Part shown: positions 34,746 to 43,538 of the stretch, piece after piece
How the letters are laid out: every line of letters begins with the position of its first letter
Position numbering within the stretch: the stretch's first letter is position 1
Assembly (NCBI GenBank): GCA_003168265.1
Contig: PMSV01000012.1
Span: 289,813-353,812 of the forward strand
Source: Chitinophagaceae bacterium
GTDB taxonomy: Bacteria > Bacteroidota > Bacteroidia > Chitinophagales > Chitinophagaceae
Length of the DNA stretch: 64,000 bases
Direction of reading: 5' to 3'
The notes under the pieces: generated by a model
What the model was told of the DNA's origin: nothing
The model's input: only the letters and a program-made list of their open reading frames with translations
Databases searched by the model: none
Made by a program: the position numbers and the translations under genes

Positions 34746-36425
34746 ATGAAGCCTCGATCCAGACTCCTTTTCTCCATATTGATCCTCCTCTCCTTCTATT
34801 GCCTTTGCAATTGCAGGGAAACTCCCCGTCCGGTGGAAAAAGACATTCAAAACAATCCCGAAAAGGTCCCCGCTCATCAGGTGGAAGATATTCAAAGACT
34901 CCTGGAATATGCTGAAGCGAATCGGTCTGCACTCAACGATTCCGTGGTACTGAGCCATCTGCGACAGGACAGTGAGATCTATCAAAAAAGCAGCTTCGCT
35001 TCGATCTGGAGTGAGAGGGAAAACTGGAAGCCGCTTGGTGACTCCCTTCTTCAATTCATAGACAGTTGCAGGTATTATGGTTTATTCCCCGAAGACTACC
35101 ATCAGAACTCGCTTTCTTTTATCCGTAGGGTCTTCAAAGAAGACAGCCTGGCAAAAAAGAATATAGCGCTCTGGGCAAGGGCCGATCTTTTATTGACAGA
35201 TGCCTTTTTTTCTTTGGTAAAGGATTTGAATCAGGGCCGTCTCGCTTATGATAGTGTGACACTGAGAAAGGATACGATATTATCCGATACTTTTTTGATG
35301 AGAACATTCCGGCTCGCCCTGGACTCCGGAAGCATCAGGGAAACCTTTAACGGAATTGAGTCCAAATACCCCGGTTATGACTCTGTCAAAAATTATTTAA
35401 GGAGTTTTCTTGCAACCGCCAAATTCCGGCCCTTCACCTACCTCTATTACCCCTACGAAGATTCCATTGTCTTTTTCGGGGAACTGCAAAAAAGATTCCG
35501 GGAATTAAGACTAATTGGGTCCGATAGTTCCGATATGGATACAACCGAATTCAAGACGATAATCAGGAAATACCAGAAAGCAAAGGGCCTGGACCCCACC
35601 GGCAGGATCAATGATAAAACGGTCGCCAGTCTCAACGAAACAGATATCACCCGGTTCAAACGTATTGCCATCAACCTCGACCGATACAAGCTTTTACCGG
35701 ACAGTTTACCCAAAACCTATATCTGGGTAAATCTTCCAACCTACATCATGAAAGTGATGGACAGCGACACCGTAGTATTTGAGTCCCGGGTCATCGTAGG
35801 CAAACCGGATACCAGGACTCCGCTGCTCAGCAGTGATGTAACGAATTTTGTCACCCTCCCCCAGTGGACCGTTCCTACCAGCATCATTTTTAAAGAGATG
35901 CTCCCCCAGATTCAAAAAAACACCGACTATCTAAGAAAAGAAAACCTCATTGTTGTAGATCACAATGACGATGTAGTGGATCCGGCCAAAGTCAAATGGA
36001 AAAAGCTCAGTAAAAGATATTTCCCATATCAGATAAAACAACAGGAAGGGGACAATAATTCGCTGGGTGTAATAAAATTCAATTTCAGGAATAGGTTCAG
36101 TGTTTACATGCATGACACCAACGTTCGTTGGATGTTCGGCAAATCCTTCCGTGCTCTAAGCCATGGCTGTGTTCGGGTCCAGCAATGGGAGAAACTTTCC
36201 GATTTCCTGATCCGAAATGACACCCTCAGGTATCATCCGGATACATTAAGGGCCTGGATTAAAAGGCAGGAAAAGCATGTGATCAGCGGTTTTCATAGGG
36301 TACCTGTCTATTTCAGATATTTCACCTGCGAGGGCAGGAATGGTCATGAGAAATTTTATAATGATATTTACGGCGAGGACAAGGCGCTGCTTGAGAAATA
36401 TTTTGCCGGGAAAACCGTTCATTAG
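34746..36425 (+). CDS. L,D-transpeptidase, YcbB/LdtD type, lipoprotein
   Basis: 559 residues with lipobox LCNC near residue 23. It forms 3-3 cross-links in peptidoglycan, or attaches proteins to it, in the periplasm. A scaffold region is followed by a peptidoglycan-binding motif (FKTIIRKYQKAKGLDPTGRI, about 258-277). The YkuD catalytic domain (about 325-500) contains HDTNVRWMFG and the catalytic Cys in SHGCVRV (about 476). This layout is that of E. coli YcbB. The divergent VanX-type dipeptidase suggests shared cell-wall work. Confidence 0.9.
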   Translation: MKPRSRLLFSILILLSFYCLCNCRETPRPVEKDIQNNPEKVPAHQVEDIQRLLEYAEANRSALNDSVVLSHLRQDSEIYQKSSFASIWSERENWKPLGDSLLQFIDSCRYYGLFPEDYHQNSLSFIRRVFKEDSLAKKNIALWARADLLLTDAFFSLVKDLNQGRLAYDSVTLRKDTILSDTFLMRTFRLALDSGSIRETFNGIESKYPGYDSVKNYLRSFLATAKFRPFTYLYYPYEDSIVFFGELQKRFRELRLIGSDSSDMDTTEFKTIIRKYQKAKGLDPTGRINDKTVASLNETDITRFKRIAINLDRYKLLPDSLPKTYIWVNLPTYIMKVMDSDTVVFESRVIVGKPDTRTPLLSSDVTNFVTLPQWTVPTSIIFKEMLPQIQKNTDYLRKENLIVVDHNDDVVDPAKVKWKKLSKRYFPYQIKQQEGDNNSLGVIKFNFRNRFSVYMHDTNVRWMFGKSFRALSHGCVRVQQWEKLSDFLIRNDTLRYHPDTLRAWIKRQEKHVISGFHRVPVYFRYFTCEGRNGHEKFYNDIYGEDKALLEKYFAGKTVH

Positions 36426-36443
36426 TCGGCAATTCATTCTATG

Positions 36444-36550
36444 AAACCGGGCATAAGCATTTTGCAACTCACAGGGAGATGAATAAGCGAGGTAACATCT
36501 GAAAATAAGAAAAATAAAAATATCCTGATCAAACCGGGCATGAGCATTTT
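36444..36550 (+). repeat. Pair of 20-bp direct repeats before rlpA
   Basis: AAACCGGGCATAAGCATTTT at 36444-36463 and the same with one change (TGAG for TAAG) at 36531-36550, start to start 87 bases. Both are followed within about 15 bases by CAGGGA. They fill much of the 192-base gap between the transpeptidase and the RlpA-like gene. Could be binding sites or remnants of a repeat family. Confidence 0.6.
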
Positions 36551-36617
36551 TCTAACAGGGAACTAGGTATCTGGCAAGATTCCGTCTTGCAAACTCAAAA
36601 AAACTATAAGTATCCGG

Positions 36618-37061
36618 ATGAATAAACAAATTACGGTTGCATTGTTTGCAGGCGTACTGTTTGCAAACAATGTCCATGCTCAGAAGAGCAAAACAAGTCA
36701 AAAACCTTCCCAGTCTTTGTCCAGTCATATTAAAACCCAGGTTGGAATAGCCAGTTTTTATGCCAATAAATTCAATGGCAGGAGGACGGCTAACGGAGAA
36801 ATCTTCAATCAAAAAAACCTCACGGCCGCAAGCAATACCCTGCCCCTGAATACCTGGGTGCAGATTACCAACTTACACAATAAAAAGACTGTAATCGTAA
36901 AGATAAATGACCGCATGCACCACAAGAACAAAAGGCTGATTGATCTAAGCCATGCTGCAGCCCATGAACTTGGATATACGGGATGGGGCATCGCAAAAGT
37001 CAAGGTGGAAGTCATCGGCAGGCATAGACCTGCAGGCCTCGCAACTGTCGCTGAAAAATAA
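36618..37061 (+). CDS. RlpA-like double-psi beta-barrel protein
   Basis: 147 residues with a signal peptide (VALFAGVLFANNVHAQ). After a short Ser/Lys linker the whole protein is a double-psi barrel of the RlpA type: VGIASFYANKFNGRRTANGE, LTAASNTLPLNTWVQITN, VKINDRMHHKNKRLIDLS. Full RlpA is a lytic transglycosylase acting on denuded glycans at the division site; here there is no SPOR domain. It is therefore probably a small periplasmic wall-associated enzyme. The convergent amylosucrase ends 4 bases away. Confidence 0.82.
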   Translation: MNKQITVALFAGVLFANNVHAQKSKTSQKPSQSLSSHIKTQVGIASFYANKFNGRRTANGEIFNQKNLTAASNTLPLNTWVQITNLHNKKTVIVKINDRMHHKNKRLIDLSHAAAHELGYTGWGIAKVKVEVIGRHRPAGLATVAEK

Positions 37062-37065
37062 TAAT

Positions 37066-39009
37066 CTAAGAAACATCTTCCAATAAGCAGAAACCATAAG
37101 GTTCGATGATCAGGCATTCATCGTCCTGCCCCACTGTATACATTTTTCCCTTCCAATGATCAAAGAGCTTGCCCGGAGCCCTTCCCCATTCCTTAAAAAC
37201 ATACCAGGTAAGAAAAGCTGTTTCCCCGGAAAAATTAAATACCCCATAAAAACGCTGATTTTCCAGGCTTCTCAAGAAAGCTGCAATATGAATATTATGG
37301 GTTGGCAGCCATTGCAGATTTTTCAAATCCGCAATGGCTGGAATTTCCTTACGTATCCCGAGAAGTTTCCTTGTAGAAAAAAACATGATATGTTCAACAG
37401 TTCCCTCAATATCGATATTTTTATTTTTCCCCCAATCGATCAATGGGCGGTGCATCCATCGATTATCATAGTTCTTGCCTGGATCTTGCAAATAGGAATA
37501 ATCATTGGTATATCCCACTTCATCCCCATAAAAAATAACCGGTATGCCCCCAATGAAAAAACTATGGGCCTGCATCATTAATATTTTATCGATCGCAAAT
37601 TTGATTGCCGGAGCCTTTCCTTCCTCAAGAGCCTTTTCCAGGCCGCAAAGCGAGGCAAGCGAGCCACTGATCCTCGCATCCTGGGTCCGTGGATTAACTG
37701 AAAACAACGCTCCTCTGGCGGGAGAACTATAATAATCGCCGGAATAATATTCCTTCAGGAATTTTCTATGTTCAAAGGCATTGAATCCCGCCTGCTCGAT
37801 CATGTTGTCATCATATCCGAGTCCAATATCGTCATGGCAGCGAGTATAGCTGATCCAGGTGGTGCCAAAAGGCTTTTTCAGGATTTCATGCTGGGCTGCC
37901 AGCATGATTCGGGTATCTCCGGTCGCCAGGGCGTCCCATTGAAGGGCCATATGTGTGGCATTATAGGCCACATCACATTCCCTTGCAGTATATTCACCCA
38001 TCCCGAAATATTTCATGATTTCCGCGGGAGCAACGATCGCTTCCCCTAACAAAGCCATTCCCGGTGAGGCTGTCTCAACACATAGTTTGATAAGCCGCAG
38101 CAGGGTATGTGCCTGAGGGAGGTTCTGACATTTGGTGCCGATTTGTTTCCATATAAAGGCAGGAGCGTCGATTCTTAAAATATCAACACCTAGATTAGCA
38201 TAAAAGAAAATATTCTTCATCATTTCCACAAGGACTTCCGGATTGCTGTAGTTCAGGTCCCATTGATAACTGTGGAACACGGTCATCACCCATTTATCGC
38301 AGCCTTCAATATAGGTGAAACTGCCAGGCGCGCTCTCCGGGAATATCTCCGGCATTGCCTGTTCGAAAGCATCCGGAACCACGCGGTCATCATACATGTA
38401 GAAATAATGCTGATATTTTTTATCTCCCGATCGGGCTTTTTCCGCCCATTCATGCCTGTGAGAAGTATGATTTAACACGATGTCGATCATCAGGAATATA
38501 CCCTCCTCACTCATTTTTTCCTGAAGCGCTCTCAGATCTTCCAGGCTTCCGAAACGGGGATCTACCTTACGGAAATCAGAAATGGCATACCCTCCGTCGC
38601 TCTCTCCTTCAGGGCTCTCAAAAACCGGCATCAGATGAACAAAATTGACACCTAATTTTTTAAAATATCCCAATTTATCATTAAGATTAATGATATTACC
38701 GCAAAACCTGTCAACATAAAGACTTATGCCGGCCATTTCATGAGAGAGAAACCATTTCTCTTGTTTGTGCTCATCACTGTTTCTCAGATGCTCCGGCCTT
38801 TGCATATGCGCATCCACAATCGATTGGAGAAGATCATGAAAAGCCTGATTATTTCTTTCGTTTTCCGGATAAATCACTTTGTACAATTCATCCATTTCAT
38901 CGATACCGGTCATAAACCGGCCATAAAACGATTTATCTTCCTTCCTGATATCAAAATTTTCAGCAGGGACTAACTCGTTGATTAATAGATGGAGTTTATG
39001 GTTGTACAA
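37066..39009 (-). CDS. Amylosucrase-type glycoside hydrolase family 13
   Basis: 647 residues with the amylosucrase layout: a helical N-terminal domain (about 1-90, including YGRFMTGIDEMDELY), then a GH13 barrel starting at WFLSHEMAGISLYVDRFCG. Catalytic residues: Asp in DILRIDAPAF (nucleophile, about 275), Glu in LLGEAIVAP (about 318) and Asp in RCHDDIGLG (about 380). Amylosucrase splits sucrose, releasing fructose and building alpha-1,4-glucan, or hydrolyses it. No signal peptide, so cytoplasmic. The upstream fructokinase and importer genes make sucrose the likely substrate. Confidence 0.88.
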   Translation of the reverse strand: MYNHKLHLLINELVPAENFDIRKEDKSFYGRFMTGIDEMDELYKVIYPENERNNQAFHDLLQSIVDAHMQRPEHLRNSDEHKQEKWFLSHEMAGISLYVDRFCGNIINLNDKLGYFKKLGVNFVHLMPVFESPEGESDGGYAISDFRKVDPRFGSLEDLRALQEKMSEEGIFLMIDIVLNHTSHRHEWAEKARSGDKKYQHYFYMYDDRVVPDAFEQAMPEIFPESAPGSFTYIEGCDKWVMTVFHSYQWDLNYSNPEVLVEMMKNIFFYANLGVDILRIDAPAFIWKQIGTKCQNLPQAHTLLRLIKLCVETASPGMALLGEAIVAPAEIMKYFGMGEYTARECDVAYNATHMALQWDALATGDTRIMLAAQHEILKKPFGTTWISYTRCHDDIGLGYDDNMIEQAGFNAFEHRKFLKEYYSGDYYSSPARGALFSVNPRTQDARISGSLASLCGLEKALEEGKAPAIKFAIDKILMMQAHSFFIGGIPVIFYGDEVGYTNDYSYLQDPGKNYDNRWMHRPLIDWGKNKNIDIEGTVEHIMFFSTRKLLGIRKEIPAIADLKNLQWLPTHNIHIAAFLRSLENQRFYGVFNFSGETAFLTWYVFKEWGRAPGKLFDHWKGKMYTVGQDDECLIIEPYGFCLLEDVS

Positions 39010-39017
39010 GACTAAAA

Positions 39018-39971
39018 TTATTTAAAAATATCGCTGCTCAGGTGTTTGAAGGCCTCCATTGCGCCGAGCCATTCACAGGTCCTGGCACCCGCCTTGTTAG
39101 CGTTTAGTATGATACTTTCCCAACTCTCTTTCGAAAGATTTTTCATGGCTGCATCGCTTCTGCTGTTCAATTGATAAAGCACGGCGCCGACAAATGCGTC
39201 CCCCGCTCCTGTCGTATCAACTGGTACTACAGGTATGCTGGGGATCACTGAGGTTTTTCCTTCATAACCGAGTAAAGTGCCTTCTTTTGCAAGGGTGACT
39301 GAGAATACTGCCCTCGTCTTTTCAAAAAACAGTAATGCGGCCTCTTCAATAGTAGGTTTACCGGTTATCAGCAAAGCCTCCTCATCGCTCACCTTAAAAA
39401 AATGACAGGACTGCAAAAAAATCCAGGATTGGTCGATGAAAGATTGTTTATTATTATGAAACAGCAAATGCCTGTAATTGGGATCAAAGCTGATAAACAG
39501 TCCCTTTTCTAATGCAATATGCAGGAGACCTTCGTAGGCTGCCTGCAGCGGGCCGGGCAAAAAAGCTGTTGCGGATCCAAAATGAACCAGGGAGAATTCT
39601 TCCAGATCGATCTCCTCGATATCCTGCCGGCTGAGTTCCCCATCTGCGCCCCGGTTGAAGACAAAATCTCTTTCTCCGTCTTCCATCAGGGAAACAAAGG
39701 CAAATGTGGTGAAATGTCTGCTGTCCTGAATCATCCATCTTGTTGAAACCCCGAATTCACTCATCACCTTGATAAGCTGTTTGCCAAATGGATCCCTTCC
39801 AACCTTAGCCGCCAGTTCCACCCTTCCTCCCAACGCCGCGATGGCTGCAGCTACATTGGTAGGAGCGCCTCCCGTTTTCTTTAAAAAATATTGGCCTTCG
39901 GACAAGGATTTTCCTTTTTCCGTACAGATCATATCGATAAGGGCCTCACCAATGCAGAGAATTTTCTTCAT
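39018..39971 (-). CDS. PfkB-family fructokinase
   Basis: 317 residues from the ATG at 39971 (MKKILCIGEALIDMI); longer versions extend into non-conserved sequence. Ribokinase-fold features: GGAPTNVAAAIAALGG near residue 32, FKVSDEEALLITG in the middle, and the anion hole/catalytic Asp in DTTGAGDAFVGAV (about 250). It would phosphorylate the fructose released by amylosucrase. It lies 8 bases upstream of that gene and 25 bases downstream of the importer gene, so the three form an operon. Confidence 0.88.
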   Translation of the reverse strand: MKKILCIGEALIDMICTEKGKSLSEGQYFLKKTGGAPTNVAAAIAALGGRVELAAKVGRDPFGKQLIKVMSEFGVSTRWMIQDSRHFTTFAFVSLMEDGERDFVFNRGADGELSRQDIEEIDLEEFSLVHFGSATAFLPGPLQAAYEGLLHIALEKGLFISFDPNYRHLLFHNNKQSFIDQSWIFLQSCHFFKVSDEEALLITGKPTIEEAALLFFEKTRAVFSVTLAKEGTLLGYEGKTSVIPSIPVVPVDTTGAGDAFVGAVLYQLNSRSDAAMKNLSKESWESIILNANKAGARTCEWLGAMEAFKHLSSDIFK

Positions 39972-39996
39972 ATGTTTTATTTGAAAATTAACAGCC

Positions 39997-41331
39997 TCAA
40001 TGCCCCCCAATCGGCATCTGCAAGTTTCCTGTAGCAGTCCTGGTAGTTTTTATCAGCATCGTTGCACCACAGGCAAGAAGCAGCAGCAGGCCTGCAAAGC
40101 CGATGGCTCGACCAGAATCATTATTCAAAAAATGCTTCAGAACAAATCCAAATGTGGTTGTTTGCAGGATCATCGGAATGACGATCATCATATTGATGAT
40201 TCCCATATACACTCCATATCTTTCCTTTGGAATATTGCCGACCACCATCAAATAGGGAATCCCCATTATGCTCGCCCAGGCAATCCCAAAACCGGTCATT
40301 GGGACAAAAAGAAAGTACTTATCGGAAATATGAGGAAAACTAAGCAAGGCAATTGCCGCAAGCAGCAGGCAGATCACATGCACGAATTTCGGGCTGTATT
40401 TTCTTGCGAGCCAGACCAGGCCGAAAGCAGACAAAAAAGTGGCAACATTATAGCATCCGTTTACTAGACCGGCCCATCCTACTGCTTTTTCATAATTTGC
40501 GGGATTTGAAGAAGGCGTGCATTTCCAGACAGAAAGGGCAATACTCTTGGATGCGTTCTGCCAGTAACAAAAAAGGGCATACCACTGAAAAAGATAGACC
40601 AGGGCGAGCTGCCACATCACTTTGGGCATGTCCTTTATTGCATGAGCGATTTCAATCAAAGGAGTCAGCACGCTCCTATTCCCGGCTTTCAGAGCGGCCA
40701 ATTCCACATCAGTAGGTGGAATTTCCGGTGTTTTAATGATCGACCAAAGCACTGAAGAGATGGAACAAAATGAACCTAGTAGAAAGGATCCAAATACCCA
40801 AATGGGAATATGGCCATATTTACCTTTAATATGTCTTTGAAAAACGAAAAGTGAAACATTCGCCAGAGTGATCCCAAGGCCCGTGAAAAAACTCTGCGTA
40901 AGAAATCCGGTCGCCAACTGATCTTCAGGTAATTTATCTGCGATAAAGGCCCGGTAAGGCTCCATCGCCGTATTATTGGCCGCATCCAACACCCAAAGCA
41001 GGCCTCCCGCCATCCAAAGAGAGCTGCTGAATGGATAGGCAAACAAGCAAAGGCTGCAAAATAAGGCCCCGATAAAGAAATAAGGTTTACGGCGGCCCCA
41101 TCTGGGATGCCAGGTCTTATCGCTCAGGGCGCCGATCATCGGCTGAATCAGCAAACCAGTCATCGGACCCGCCAGGTTCAACAGCGGGATCTGATCCGGA
41201 TGTGCACCTAAAAAATCATAGATGGGATTGACTGCGCTTTGCTGTAACCCGAAACTGTATTGGATTCCGAAAAACCCGACATTCATGTTGATGATTTGCA
41301 AAAAAGACAGTCGGGGTTTAAGAAAGCTCAT
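39997..41331 (-). CDS. MFS sugar transporter, sucrose-porter (SLC45/GPH-like)
   Basis: 444 residues, 12 membrane helices, ATG at 41331; a TTG at 41337 is in frame but unnecessary. LNLAGPMTGLLIQPMIGALSD and SDKTWHPRWGRRKPYFFIG are the loop 2-3 signature of sucrose/maltose porters in Bacteroidota and plants. It most likely imports sucrose with protons or sodium. First gene of the operon with fructokinase and amylosucrase; a LacI-type palindrome lies 86 bases upstream. Confidence 0.88.
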   Translation of the reverse strand: MSFLKPRLSFLQIINMNVGFFGIQYSFGLQQSAVNPIYDFLGAHPDQIPLLNLAGPMTGLLIQPMIGALSDKTWHPRWGRRKPYFFIGALFCSLCLFAYPFSSSLWMAGGLLWVLDAANNTAMEPYRAFIADKLPEDQLATGFLTQSFFTGLGITLANVSLFVFQRHIKGKYGHIPIWVFGSFLLGSFCSISSVLWSIIKTPEIPPTDVELAALKAGNRSVLTPLIEIAHAIKDMPKVMWQLALVYLFQWYALFCYWQNASKSIALSVWKCTPSSNPANYEKAVGWAGLVNGCYNVATFLSAFGLVWLARKYSPKFVHVICLLLAAIALLSFPHISDKYFLFVPMTGFGIAWASIMGIPYLMVVGNIPKERYGVYMGIINMMIVIPMILQTTTFGFVLKHFLNNDSGRAIGFAGLLLLLACGATMLIKTTRTATGNLQMPIGGH

Positions 41332-41392
41332 AAGCAAGCTTGGCTTTGGTGTTTATTTCATCTCTAAAATACTGAATTAAGGGGTTACCTGC

Positions 41393-41426
41393 CAAAATTT
41401 AGAGACGGCCTGAACGCAAACGTTTG
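41393..41426 (-). promoter_or_regulatory. Putative LacI-family operator and -7 element of the sucrose operon
   Basis: CAAACGTTTG (41417-41426) is a perfect 10-bp palindrome with the central CG typical of LacI-family operators. On the minus strand it is followed 15 bases later by TAAATTTTG (41401-41393), a -7-like element with one extra base. An operator overlapping the -33 region would repress the operon. No LacI gene is in the window, so the regulator must be encoded elsewhere. Confidence 0.55.
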
Positions 41427-41471
41427 AAGCTGTTTCAGCATGGCTGGCGACTCTATCCTGCTCTTGGCATG

Positions 41472-41969
41472 TCATTGAAAGGTCTTACGTGCATCCAGGC
41501 TGATGGCTTTTTGGGATTTCTTTTTAATAAGATGAATGGAGACCGGATTATGGTCCATGAATAGAATGATCTCGGATATCGATTCAGTCTTCAGAAATTT
41601 GATTTCCTCATCACTCAAACGGTGCACGGTTATATAATTGAGATTGGTATTATCGGAAGCAAACGAGGTATCTGCAAAACGTTTATGCAAGGTCAGGACC
41701 TGGTATTTGGAAGAAGAGAATAAAATACTGTCCAGGTTCATTTTTGGAAAATTGTCCTGGGGTTTTATGGTAAAAGAAATTTCTATACCCTGTGTTCCAT
41801 CCTGGAATCTCTGAAAGGAATAGGAAAATTTTAATATAACACGAGTCGGCTCGAAAAGCAGGGAATTCGGTCCGGACCGGGACACGATATTGGCTTCGTT
41901 GAAATCGGTTTGGGCCAGGAGGTTTAACGATAAGGCCAGCAGCAGGATTCCGATTAAAAATAGTTTCAT
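41472..41969 (-). CDS. Hypothetical exported protein
   Basis: 165 residues from the ATG at 41969 with a clear signal peptide (LFLIGILLLALSLNLLAQ); a TTG at 41990 is less likely. The mature part looks beta-rich at first (VILKFSYSFQRFQDGTQGIEISFTI) and then mixed, ending Lys-rich. No family recognised. It lies 60 bases downstream of the anti-sigma-like gene on the same strand and may be part of the sigma factor's own transcript. Confidence 0.6.
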   Translation of the reverse strand: MKLFLIGILLLALSLNLLAQTDFNEANIVSRSGPNSLLFEPTRVILKFSYSFQRFQDGTQGIEISFTIKPQDNFPKMNLDSILFSSSKYQVLTLHKRFADTSFASDNTNLNYITVHRLSDEEIKFLKTESISEIILFMDHNPVSIHLIKKKSQKAISLDARKTFQ

Positions 41970-42029
41970 GGAATGTTTATGGATTGACAAATCTATAGGT
42001 AAATCATGAAATCCTTCTCAAATAAGAAC

Positions 42030-42548
42030 CTAGCCTTCCTTTTCGGACCTTAATCTATTTCTCAGGAAACCATCTAAAAGCAGCAAAGCAAGCATGATAT
42101 TGACGAGCATGATCACTTCAAGGGTCGTTCCGTTAAAATACCTGATCCATCCGAAAGATTTAACAGAATCGGAATAGCGATTCACGAAACCTGGAGTTTC
42201 GCCATCCATTAAACGAACCCGGCTCAGCATATAGATAACTAACCCGGCTATAGTCACCAGAAATGCCCCTCCGATGCCCCAAATGATCTTTTTGTCTAAA
42301 TAATTCCTGGTTGCTGCTGCGACCTGGTATTTCCCAATTTCTTCCATCACATTTCGGGTGAAACGCATGGAAGGTTCCTCCAAACCGGATTCTCCCAGTA
42401 TTTTTTTTAATTCCATGAATTCCTGGAGTTTTCCGCGCCAATACTCGTCGGATTGAATCACTCGATCCCATTCAGCCCTTTCTGCCGGGGTTCCCAATCC
42501 GTCAACATATTCCCATAACCGGGTTTCTTTGTTCAATTCATCGTTCAT
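42030..42548 (-). CDS. Putative anti-sigma factor, two membrane helices
   Basis: 172 residues. An acidic N-terminal cytoplasmic part (ETRLWEYVDGLGTPAERAEW, about 7-26) resembles the sigma-binding segment of Bacteroidota anti-sigma factors, though without a zinc-binding His-Cys-Cys. Two membrane helices follow (about 91-109 and 143-160). Its start overlaps the sigma gene stop by 4 bases (ATGA), the usual arrangement for sigma/anti-sigma pairs. The role is therefore inferred from context and layout. Confidence 0.65.
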   Translation of the reverse strand: MNDELNKETRLWEYVDGLGTPAERAEWDRVIQSDEYWRGKLQEFMELKKILGESGLEEPSMRFTRNVMEEIGKYQVAAATRNYLDKKIIWGIGGAFLVTIAGLVIYMLSRVRLMDGETPGFVNRYSDSVKSFGWIRYFNGTTLEVIMLVNIMLALLLLDGFLRNRLRSEKEG

Positions 42549-43132
42549 AATCCAGTTTTTAAATTTATTTTTTCCGAAAGGTATTTTTCCAGTTTTTCTT
42601 TCAATTTTTGCCGGGCACGAAAAAGTTTTACTTTGACGGTATTGGGTTCAAGTCCCATGATTTGTCCGATCTCTACAAGCGATTGCTCTCCCTTATAAAA
42701 AAGGTTGATGACCTGAGCATCTTCGGTGCCGAGCATGCAAATGGCCCGGTTTACCTGTTCATATCTTGATTTTCTTTCTATCAGGTCAGCTCTGAATTCC
42801 GATTCCTGGTTGTCCATCTTTCCGCTGGCAATCTCCCGGTCAATCGGGATATAGGATTGTTTTCTCTTTCGCAGGTAGGTGATTCCGGTGGTACGTACGA
42901 TGGTATAAAGCCAGGTGCTGAATTTCGATTCTCCGCGGAAGTCGGCCAGGCATCGATAGGCCTTGATAAAGCTGTCCTGCGCTGCCTCTTCGGCATCTTC
43001 CCGGTTTCCGACGATATTGACCATCAAAGTAAAAACATAATTCTTATACCGGTCAATAAGATAGGCAAAGCAGTCTTTCTCCCCTCCCAGGACTTTCTGG
43101 ATGATCTCAGTATCTGTCATTCCGGTTTGCAT
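42545..43132 (-). CDS. ECF-type RNA polymerase sigma-70 factor
   Basis: 195 residues. Region 2 is clear at about 25-90 (YLIDRYKNYVFTLMVNIVGN, DAEEAAQDSFIKAYRCLADF, STWLYTIVRTTGITYLRKRK). Region 4 covers about 130-185 (LGTEDAQVINLFYKGEQSLVEIGQIMG, NTVKVKLFRARQKLKEKL). Regulates an unknown set of genes under control of the following anti-sigma-like membrane protein. A minus-strand TATGTTTT (43192-43185) is a weak possible promoter. Confidence 0.92.
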   Translation of the reverse strand: MQTGMTDTEIIQKVLGGEKDCFAYLIDRYKNYVFTLMVNIVGNREDAEEAAQDSFIKAYRCLADFRGESKFSTWLYTIVRTTGITYLRKRKQSYIPIDREIASGKMDNQESEFRADLIERKSRYEQVNRAICMLGTEDAQVINLFYKGEQSLVEIGQIMGLEPNTVKVKLFRARQKLKEKLEKYLSEKINLKTGL

Positions 43133-43239
43133 GACTACTAATTGGACGAGCCTGTTTCCAGGCAGGTTACCGAATTTTAGGGAAAAAACATAGAGTTTTC
43201 ATTCAGGAATATGGCGTAGCTTTAGGAAAATGACTTTCA

Positions 43240-43437
43240 ATGAATACCCGCGACTCGAGCATTGCATATTTCCTGCTTGGATTATATGCTATTATGGTGA
43301 GCTGGCACTATAACCATTCTATTCTGCTGCTTATCATCCACTATATCTTTTGGCCAATTTACCTCATTTACGAGTTGTTGATTGGTCACCTTTCACACGG
43401 CTTGTGGAAGGATATTCCGCTTTCCTACTTTAAATAA
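43240..43437 (+). CDS. Small hypothetical membrane protein
   Basis: 65 residues, two hydrophobic segments separated by a short polar turn (AYFLLGLYAIMVSWHYNHS and ILLLIIHYIFWPIYLIYELL), rich in Tyr, His and Trp. Ends GLWKDIPLSYFK. A TAGCTTTA element lies 15 bases before the ATG. Divergent from the ECF sigma gene, so it is a candidate target of that sigma factor. No family name known to me. Confidence 0.6.
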   Translation: MNTRDSSIAYFLLGLYAIMVSWHYNHSILLLIIHYIFWPIYLIYELLIGHLSHGLWKDIPLSYFK

Positions 43438-43538
43438 TTAAAAAAAAATCCATTCTGTTGTAACCATAATTTATGGGGGGTAGTCCTATATTTCGTAATG
43501 CTACTGCCTTTTTGTTAAACCTATAAATTGTATGGATT

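Noticed and set aside
36444..36550. CRISPR array
   Set aside because: Only two repeats, not spaced like repeat-spacer units, and no cas genes.
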